Position numbers and translations under genes: made by a program
The notes under the pieces: generated by a model
Told to the model about the DNA's origin: nothing
What the model saw: the letters and a program-made list of their open reading frames with translations, nothing else
The model's database searches: none
In this document: piece by piece, positions 57,680 through 64,000 of the stretch
Position numbering within the stretch: position 1 is the stretch's first letter
How the letters are laid out: each line of letters starts with the position of its first letter
Source of the DNA: Novosphingobium sp. Fuku2-ISO-50
Lineage (GTDB): Bacteria; Pseudomonadota; Alphaproteobacteria; Sphingomonadales; Sphingomonadaceae
Assembly (NCBI RefSeq): GCF_001519055.1
Contig: NZ_KQ954295.1
Span: 104,233-168,232, forward strand
DNA length: 64,000 bases
Direction of reading: 5' to 3'

Positions 57680-58253
57680 CCCGTCCCCTGAACGCAGCCC
57701 CGCCTCATCACTGAACTATCAGTATCTAACCCTAGTATGTTCACCTAGCATTAAACTGAAACCAATGGCAAAAGTTCGTGACGTAACAAAACTTTGCCCT
57801 GAGCCGCAGCGCCGCGAATCACGAGCCCCAACGCAATCGCTTGCCTGAAACGTCCCGCCCCCTGCCCGCCCACACGACCAATGTCGCAACCAAGGATGGG
57901 AAGCTTCCCCAAATCGCAGGCGTCGGCAACCTGAATCACGCTCATGCAGGAACAAGGATCGGCGCCGCTCTGGACGAGCGCCACATGCCGAGACGATGAT
58001 CGAGGTGTTGGAACAAATCGTCGGCGGCGATCGCGGTGATCTCGCAATCGATTGCTCGCAGTTCCTCGCCCGCACGGGCGCCTTTTCGCGCAATCGCGCT
58101 GCGGACGGCTCGCTGAAGCGCATCACCCCCGCGCGAACGAAAAATCACCCCACTGATCCGCGCGCCGCCTGCGCAGTGCTCCGCTAAGGATGGTTACGTA
58201 ACCGGGCGTTACCGGATTGCCGCGCCGCTGCAATCGCGGCAACCCTCTGCCCC
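57680..58253. other. intergenic region, no gene seen
   Basis: About 570 bases. The part next to the LuxR gene (57710-57790) is AT-richer and is likely its promoter region. Short overlapping frames at 57751-58148 look partly protein-like on the minus strand but are broken into different frames, possibly a decayed gene. No convincing gene remains. Confidence 0.4.
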
Positions 58254-58658
58254 ATGGCCATGTCAAACGCCGAGCGGCAACGCCGATACCGCCAGAAACT
58301 GAAAGCCCGCGCATCGGGCGATGCACTGGGTGACCGCGTGCGTGATGCGGTCGAACGCGCGATCGATGCGCTTTGGGCCTTTCACGAACGACCCGCGCCC
58401 GGCGGCATACGCTGGTCCGATATCGATGGTTGCACGTCGCTGGAGATCTATCGCGCCGAGTTGCAACGCAGCCCCGACAACCTGCTTCAGGCCTGTCGCG
58501 CCTTCATGCCCGAATGCGAAGGGCTGACCGATGCCGAAATCCGCGCCATTCGCGCGATTATCGAGATTGCCGATGCGCTTCGGCTGACTCACGCCGCGAC
58601 CCTGGGCGAACTTGTAAAGATGCCGCCGCCAAGACCGACCCCCGACATCGCCGCGTAA
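58254..58658 (+). CDS. hypothetical protein with basic N-terminus
   Basis: 134 residues. The opening SNAERQRRYRQKLKARA is a basic helix common in small phage- or plasmid-associated proteins and may bind nucleic acid. The rest is helical (DAVERAIDALWAFHER and AEIRAIRAIIEIADALRL). No ribosome binding site is clear, so the start is uncertain (58254 or 58260). Confidence 0.5.
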   Translation: MAMSNAERQRRYRQKLKARASGDALGDRVRDAVERAIDALWAFHERPAPGGIRWSDIDGCTSLEIYRAELQRSPDNLLQACRAFMPECEGLTDAEIRAIRAIIEIADALRLTHAATLGELVKMPPPRPTPDIAA

Positions 58659-58812
58659 ATGCCCGGCGAGAGCCGTTCGTGTCGCATTCCTATTGGGTCA
58701 CTTCGGTTCCAACTTCGCCTGATTGCCCGGTTCATTCTGCCACATTGCCGACGTCCGGACGCTCAGACCGATCGTTCGGGCAAACGCCGTTGCAACAAGG
58801 TTGGGCCAGAGT

Positions 58813-60522
58813 GTGGATCGTCAAATCCTGACACTATTCCTTCATCGCTATCGCGGTCCGCTCGCGCTGGTGGCGATGGCCAGTGTCTTCATCAACGTGC
58901 TGGTCTTTGCCGGATCGGCCTACATGATGCTGGTCTATGATTCCGTCCTGCCCAGCCGCAGCGTGCCGACGCTCGTCGGGCTGTTCGGCATGCTCGCGCT
59001 GGTCTACCTGTTTCAGGCGCTGTTCGAGGCGATCCGCAGCGAAGCGCTGCTGGGGCTGGCCAACGGCGTACACGACGATCTGTTCGATGCGGTACACCAT
59101 GCCACGGTCACGCGGCCCCTGCGAACGGGGCCCGATCGCGGCGATGGACTGCAATTCATCCGCGATCTCGATGCGATTCACGCCTTCCTCGCCGGATCGG
59201 GGCCGGTCGCGCTGATCGATTTGCCGTGGGTCATGCTGTTCATGGCGGTGCTGTTTGCGCTGCACTGGTGGCTGGGGCTGACCGCGCTGGCCGGTACATT
59301 GGTCATGGCCGGGCTGACGCTGTGGTCCAATCGCCGCACGCAGGCGGGATCGCGCGAACTCGCCACGATCACCGGGCAACGCGCGGCGGCGGCGGCGACA
59401 GAAATCCGCTTTGGCGAATCGGCGCTGGCGATGGGCATGCAACACCGGCTGGTGCGCCGCACGCTGGCCTGGGAAGACCGCTTCATCGCCGCGCAATCCT
59501 ATCTCGCACGCACCGTCGCGCGGCTCGGCGGCGCCAGCCGGACCTTCCGCATGATGCTGCAATCGCTGATCCTGACGGTCGGCGCGCTGCTGGTGATCGA
59601 TGGGCAGGCGACCGGCGGGGTGATCCTTGCCTCGTCGATCCTGTCGGGGCGCGCGCTGGCTCCGGTCGACATGGCCATTGCCAACTGGCGCTCGCTGGTC
59701 GCGGCGCGCGCGGGCTGGGTCCGCGTGATCGCCGGGATTGCCACCTGGCGCAAGCCACCGCCGCGCAGCGTGCTGCTCGATCCGCCGAGCGGCGAAGTGT
59801 CCTTGCGCGATCTGTGGGTCGCCCCGCCCGGCGCGTCGCGCTTTGCCGTCCAGGGGGTCAGCCTGACTCTGGCCGCCGGTCAGGTTCTGGCGCTGGTCGG
59901 GCCGAGCGCGGCGGGCAAATCGAGCCTGGTGCGTGCGATGCTCGGCATCTGGGCGCCCGCTCGCGGCGAAGTCCGGCTCGACGGCGCGACGCTCGATCAA
60001 TGGGATGCCGATACGATCGGTCGCCATTTCGGCTATGTCCCGCAAACGGTTGACCTGATCGACGGAACGATCGGCGAAAACATCGCCCGTTTCGACCCGG
60101 AGGCCGGGTCCGACGCGGTCATCGCCGCCGCGCGCGCCGCCGGGATGCACGAAACGATCCTCGCCCTGCCCGACGGCTATGACACGCACGTTTCGGCGGG
60201 GGCCGGGGAACTTTCCGCCGGTCAGCGACAACGGATCGGCCTTGCCCGCGCGCTCTATGGCGATCCGTTCCTGCTCGTGCTCGACGAGGCCAATTCCAAT
60301 CTCGATGCGACCGGCGATGCCGCGCTGGCCGATGCGATCCGCGCCGTGCAGCGCCGGGGCGGGATCGTCGTGATGATCACGCACCGCCCGGCGACGCTGG
60401 GGCCGGCAACGCATCTGGCGGTCATGCAAAGCGGCCGCCTCGTCGATTTTGGCGAACGCGACAGCGTGCTGCAACGGATACAGGGGAACGAGACAATGCC
60501 CCCGCGCGAGGTGGCGGCATGA
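58813..60522 (+). CDS. type I secretion ABC transporter (PrtD-like)
   Basis: 569 residues from GTG 58813; an in-frame ATG at 58723 is possible. Six-helix membrane domain starts LHRYRGPLALVAMASVFINV; no N-terminal peptidase domain. ATPase domain: Walker A GPSAAGKSS, C-loop LSAGQ (instead of LSGGQ), Walker B LLVLDEANSNLD and H-loop THRPATL. It exports a protein through the following HlyD and TolC proteins. Its stop overlaps the HlyD start by four bases. Confidence 0.9.
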   Translation: MDRQILTLFLHRYRGPLALVAMASVFINVLVFAGSAYMMLVYDSVLPSRSVPTLVGLFGMLALVYLFQALFEAIRSEALLGLANGVHDDLFDAVHHATVTRPLRTGPDRGDGLQFIRDLDAIHAFLAGSGPVALIDLPWVMLFMAVLFALHWWLGLTALAGTLVMAGLTLWSNRRTQAGSRELATITGQRAAAAATEIRFGESALAMGMQHRLVRRTLAWEDRFIAAQSYLARTVARLGGASRTFRMMLQSLILTVGALLVIDGQATGGVILASSILSGRALAPVDMAIANWRSLVAARAGWVRVIAGIATWRKPPPRSVLLDPPSGEVSLRDLWVAPPGASRFAVQGVSLTLAAGQVLALVGPSAAGKSSLVRAMLGIWAPARGEVRLDGATLDQWDADTIGRHFGYVPQTVDLIDGTIGENIARFDPEAGSDAVIAAARAAGMHETILALPDGYDTHVSAGAGELSAGQRQRIGLARALYGDPFLLVLDEANSNLDATGDAALADAIRAVQRRGGIVVMITHRPATLGPATHLAVMQSGRLVDFGERDSVLQRIQGNETMPPREVAA

Positions 60523-61868
60523 ACGCCCCGCTTTCCCCGGACGACGCGCATGCGCTGATGCCCGCCCTGTGGCGCGGCGATCAGCCGCCCGCGGCCTCGT
60601 CGCCCCATGCGCTGCACCGGCTGTTTCTGGCCATTGCCGCGCTCGTGCTCATGCTCATCGTCATGGCAGCGACCGTGCCGATCGGCGGCGCGGTGATCGG
60701 CGCCGGGCAAGTCGTGGTGCCATCGCAGGTCAAGCGGATTGCCCACCCGACCGGCGGGGTAATCGGCGAAATCCTGGTCGCCAATGGGCAGCATGTCGAT
60801 GCCGGGCAAGTGCTGCTGCGGCTCGACGACCGGGTGACCGGCGCCGACGCGCGGTTTGCCGATCTGACCGTCGAACAGCTCCTTGCGCAAAAGGCGCGGC
60901 TTGAGGCCGAGCGGCTGGGCCAGCCGACCATCGCCTTTCCGCCCGAACTGACCGGCGCGCAAAGCGCCAGCGCGACCAGGGCGATGACCGACGAGAGCCA
61001 CTTGTTCGCGCTGCGCCGTACCGAAGAAGCCGAAATGAAAGCACAGCTATCGGCCCGCATCGCGCAAGACAATCAGGAAATTCGCGGGTTTGAGGCACAG
61101 ATCGCCGCCTTGCGCGAACAACGCGCGCTGATCGAGCGCGAACGGCAAGGCGTGCGCGAACTGTGGGATCGGCAATTGGTCACGATCAGCCGGATGAACC
61201 AGCTCGATCGCACGATGGCCGACATGGGCGGCTCGATCGGCTCGCTCGAAGCGCAGATCGCCCAGACCCGCGCCAAGATCACCGAGGCGCACGAACAGGC
61301 GATCCAGCTTGGCCAGACGCGCCGGGTCGAGGCGGGCAACGACCTCAATCAGATCAACACCACGCTCAATCAGCAACAGATGCGCCGCGTTTCGGCAAAC
61401 GACAGCCGCGACCGCAGCGCGATCCGCGCGCCTTATGCCGGGACTGTCGAAAAGATCGCCTTTGCCGCCGTGGGCGACGTGATCCGTCCGGCCGAACCGA
61501 TCATGGAAATCGTCCCCGACCATGACGCCATGGAAGTCGAAGCGATGATCAGCCCGGCCGACATCGACCATGTGCGCCCCGGTGAAGAAGCCCGCGTGCG
61601 CTTTTCCAGCTTCAACCGCGCCGCCACTCCGGAATTGATCGGCAAAGTCACCTATGTCGCAACCGACCGCACCGAAAACGCCGAAGCCAGACAGGCCTAT
61701 TATCTGGTGCGCATCGCGCTCGATGAGGCCGTCGTGGCGCGCGAGCACCTCACGCTGAAAAGCGGCATGCCCGCCGAAGTGCATATCGCCAGCGGCAGCC
61801 GCACGCTCATGTCCTATCTGATGAAGCCGCTGCGCGATCAATTCGCCCGCGCCTTTCGCGACAATTGA
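60519..61868 (+). CDS. HlyD family type I secretion membrane fusion protein
   Basis: 449 residues: one N-terminal membrane helix (ALHRLFLAIAALVLMLIVMA), lipoyl-like half (VIGEILVANGQHVDAGQVLL), a long coiled coil (about 150-290) and a C-terminal beta domain with RSAIRAPYAGTVEKIAFAAV. Connects the ABC transporter to the TolC protein. Starts inside the ABC stop (ATGA). Confidence 0.93.
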   Translation: MNAPLSPDDAHALMPALWRGDQPPAASSPHALHRLFLAIAALVLMLIVMAATVPIGGAVIGAGQVVVPSQVKRIAHPTGGVIGEILVANGQHVDAGQVLLRLDDRVTGADARFADLTVEQLLAQKARLEAERLGQPTIAFPPELTGAQSASATRAMTDESHLFALRRTEEAEMKAQLSARIAQDNQEIRGFEAQIAALREQRALIERERQGVRELWDRQLVTISRMNQLDRTMADMGGSIGSLEAQIAQTRAKITEAHEQAIQLGQTRRVEAGNDLNQINTTLNQQQMRRVSANDSRDRSAIRAPYAGTVEKIAFAAVGDVIRPAEPIMEIVPDHDAMEVEAMISPADIDHVRPGEEARVRFSSFNRAATPELIGKVTYVATDRTENAEARQAYYLVRIALDEAVVAREHLTLKSGMPAEVHIASGSRTLMSYLMKPLRDQFARAFRDN

Positions 61869-61872
61869 GGCG

Positions 61873-63567
61873 ATGATGCGCTTTCCAACATGGCCCTCGA
61901 CGCTTGCGCTGCTGCTGGTCGGCGTCGCTGTGCCGCAGACACCGGTACTCGCGGCGGCGCCCGCGCTGGTCGGACCGGTCGATAGCGCCCCCCTGCGCGA
62001 AGACGATGCGCGCGATGACGAAGACGCGCGCAACGATCAGGCCAGCCCCCGCGTGCATCTGGCCGCCGATCTGCCGCCCGAAACCCCCGCCGCGATCCGT
62101 ACCGCTGCCACGTCCGACGCGGCGGTGGGCGACTGGAAGCTGGCGCTGGCGCTGGCCTATTGGACCTCGCCCGCGATCCTGGCGCAACGCGCGCTGGTCA
62201 AAAGCTATGACTATCGCATTCCCGAGGCGCGCGCCGCTTATGGCCTGCAACTCGATTATCAGCTGATGCAGGGGTGGCAACGCGACCGCAACGATCCGAC
62301 CGCGCTGCAACGCCAGCTCGGCCAGATCACCCCGATGACCAGTTGGGGTTTCAGCAATTCGGCGATGGCCGTGCTGACCATGCCGCTGTTCACCTTTGGC
62401 CGCAACGCCTCTGCCGAACGCAGCGCGGCGGCGCAGCGCGCCTATCAGAAACAGGTTTTGCGTTCGACCGAGCAAGGCGCCTTCTATGACGCGGTCGCGG
62501 CTTATGCCGGGCTGATCCGCGACCGCGCGGGCGTGGCGATCGCGCGTGATAACCTGACCGCGCTCGATCAGGAATTGCAGGGCAACCAGATCCGGCTCAA
62601 GGCGCACGAGATTACCGTAACCGACCTCGAACTGGTCAAGACCCGCGTCGAGGAAGCCCACGCGCAGCTCTATGCCGCCGAGGCCGCCGCCGCGAGCAGC
62701 GAAGCGGCGTTCGTGCAAAAGATCGGCGCCCGCGCCGATGCGACGCTTGCCCCGCCCCCGCCGCTGCCCATGCCGGTGCGCACGCTCGAAGACGCTTATG
62801 CCTACGCCGAAGCGCACAGCCCGGTGATCCTCGCCGCGCACGAACGCGAACGCGTGTCGCGCGCAGGCGTCGATGCGGCCAGGGCCAATCTCTTGCCGCG
62901 CGTCGATTTCCGCGCGCAGGCGCTCTATGCCAGCCAGAGCCCTTATGACAATTATGCCCGCTATAACGAGGAAATCGCCAGCGTCGTGGTCAGCGGTCCG
63001 ATCTTTGAAAGCGGATTGCGCCGCACGCAGATCGCCGACGCGGTCGCCGCCAACGATTCCGACTGGCGCCTGATCGACGGCGCCAGCCGCGACACCCGCG
63101 CCGCAATCGCCGCCGCCTGGAACGACTGGCTCGCCCAGAATGCCGCCGCCACGCGCTATGCCAATGCCGCAACCGCCGCACAAAAAGCCTATGACGGCGC
63201 GCTGATCCAGGAACGCGAAGGCCAGATCACCACGTTCGACGTGCTGCAAATGGCGCTCGAAGTGCTGACCGTGCGCAGCAGCGCCAACACCGCCCAGTCC
63301 GCCGCCATCAGCGACGTCGCCCGCATCATGGCGCTGATCGGCGCGCTCGAACCCGGCGCCGTGCTCCCCGGCGAACCCCGCTACGACGACAATCGCCATT
63401 TCGACAAAGTCCGCCACCGCGACGACCTCCCCCTGATCACTCCGATGCTCCGCGCCCTCGACAGCGTCCCCCTGCCGCCTGCCCACACCCGCCCAAACCG
63501 CGACCCCGCCGAAGCCACCGCCATCCCCGCAGCGACCTTCACCGACACCCTGCCACGCACCCCCTAG
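61873..63567 (+). CDS. TolC-like outer membrane efflux protein
   Basis: 564 residues with a signal peptide (PQTPVLAAAP). The two OEP repeats are evident as coiled regions around EARAAYGLQLDYQLMQGW and VDAARANLLPRVDFRAQALY. It completes a type I secretion set with the ABC and HlyD genes. A proline-rich C-terminal tail (PLPPAHTRPNRDPAEA) follows. The TAG stop is part of the CTAG end of the adjacent palindromic element. Confidence 0.9.
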   Translation: MMRFPTWPSTLALLLVGVAVPQTPVLAAAPALVGPVDSAPLREDDARDDEDARNDQASPRVHLAADLPPETPAAIRTAATSDAAVGDWKLALALAYWTSPAILAQRALVKSYDYRIPEARAAYGLQLDYQLMQGWQRDRNDPTALQRQLGQITPMTSWGFSNSAMAVLTMPLFTFGRNASAERSAAAQRAYQKQVLRSTEQGAFYDAVAAYAGLIRDRAGVAIARDNLTALDQELQGNQIRLKAHEITVTDLELVKTRVEEAHAQLYAAEAAAASSEAAFVQKIGARADATLAPPPPLPMPVRTLEDAYAYAEAHSPVILAAHERERVSRAGVDAARANLLPRVDFRAQALYASQSPYDNYARYNEEIASVVVSGPIFESGLRRTQIADAVAANDSDWRLIDGASRDTRAAIAAAWNDWLAQNAAATRYANAATAAQKAYDGALIQEREGQITTFDVLQMALEVLTVRSSANTAQSAAISDVARIMALIGALEPGAVLPGEPRYDDNRHFDKVRHRDDLPLITPMLRALDSVPLPPAHTRPNRDPAEATAIPAATFTDTLPRTP

Positions 63568-63638
63568 CGGTCCGATTCTGACATTTGCGGCCGAGCTATC
63601 CGGATGGCGGGATGCAAATGTCAAAAACAATCCACTAG
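63564..63638 (-). repeat. 75-bp palindromic element, copy A-prime
   Basis: Same element as at 12067-12141, inverted, with 68 of 75 identical bases. Both ends are intact CTAG (63564-63567 and 63635-63638). Inner arms GACATTTGC and GCAAATGTC flank a centre with TCCGGA. The first CTAG supplies the TolC stop codon. Confidence 0.85.
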
Positions 63639-63909
63639 GCAATGCCCCCGCACGATCTGCCGGTCGCCATACAAGAGGCCACGGCCACCCGCGCCAACCC
63701 CACGAACGGGGGCAAGACTCGAGAAGGACGATCGTTGCAAAGCAGTTCGGCTGGACCGGGGAAATTGCCACTGCTCACCATTGTGAAACGACTGGCATTG
63801 GGCCGATTGCGGATCGGCAGGCTCCCGACAATCAACTCGGATAGCAGCCGGTCCTGACTACAGCACGGCGGTGTCGGGTATCGACCATTATATGAACGTC
63901 CTGCCGACA
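63639..63909. other. no gene seen
   Basis: About 270 bases after the palindromic element. Frames here carry no recognised domain or ribosome binding site. Confidence 0.4.
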
Positions 63910-64000
63910 TCAGCCGAACGGGCGCTTCGCGGTAATGCCCATCGCGTCCGGCTCCTCGATGATCGAACATTCCCATGCGCCCGAAGCCTTGCGTCTTATA
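63910..64000 (-). CDS. possible C-terminal end of a gene entering from the right
   Basis: On the minus strand a 29-codon open frame from the window edge ends at TGA 63910: RKASGAWECSIIEEPDAMGI, then TAKRPFG. The composition looks protein-like, but the piece is too short to assign or even confirm as coding. Confidence 0.3.
   Translation of the reverse strand, partial: IRRKASGAWECSIIEEPDAMGITAKRPFG

Noticed and set aside
57719..58187. Short overlapping frames on both strands between the LuxR gene and 58254
   Set aside because: Each is short, lacks a binding site and domain, and the protein-like stretches are in different frames; at best a decayed gene.
61807..63771. Long antisense frame of 654 codons opposite the TolC gene
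   Set aside because: It is a shadow of a GC-rich gene: glycine/arginine/alanine-biased translation, no domain, no binding site, while the plus-strand TolC reading is clear.

Overview
The window is high-GC alphaproteobacterial DNA. It most resembles Sphingomonadales (Novosphingobium/Sphingomonas type). The evidence is a DUF1476 (ATP synthase inhibitor zeta) gene with bolA and grxD, a contiguous str-S10-spc ribosomal block carrying an S5 with a long RG-rich N-terminus, two prolyl oligopeptidase paralogs, and ribosomal promoters of the TTGAC-N17-TAAG type. The genus is inferred; nothing in the sequence names it.

Layout. (1) 1-4231: a partial DUF1800 gene and two tandem secreted DUF4139 genes. 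(2) 4324-14858: an exopolysaccharide export locus on both strands (Wzx flippase, GH16 glycanase, Wzy-like polymerase, Wzc/ExoP tyrosine autokinase, Wza lipoprotein, ExoY/WbaP priming transferase, two small membrane proteins). It has no dedicated sugar-chain glycosyltransferase and a gene-poor stretch with repeats at 11.9-13.2 kb. (3) 15067-23262: a Nudix hydrolase, grxD-bolA-DUF1476, and two prolyl oligopeptidases flanking a BT1-like transporter. (4) 23394-48083: ribosomal and RNA polymerase genes, all on the minus strand (rpsL, rpsG, fusA, tuf, then S10 and spc genes through secY and adk, then rpsM, rpsK, rpoA, rplQ). Between adk and rpsM sits about 5 kb of unrelated genes (YXWGXW protein, LrgAB, homocysteine methyltransferase family, SRPBCC protein). 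(5) 48528-58658: a GT22-like glycosyltransferase with a lipoprotein, the ethanolamine module (permease, eutC, eutB), a glycerate-kinase-like gene, and several small regulators and membrane proteins. (6) 58813-63567: a complete type I secretion system (ABC, HlyD, TolC) with no substrate in view.

How it fits together: the ribosomal block has candidate promoters before rpsL and rpsM and terminators or hairpins after adk, rplQ, rpmD and tuf, so it is probably several transcription units. The eut genes import and cleave ethanolamine without a microcompartment. The EPS genes would prime, flip, polymerise, export and trim a polymer whose repeat unit is built by enzymes encoded elsewhere.

The observations most worth following are a family of CTAG-ended palindromic repeats, two of which supply the TAG stop codon of the adjoining gene, and an S12 protein carrying Arg at position 88, the site of a classical streptomycin-resistance substitution.
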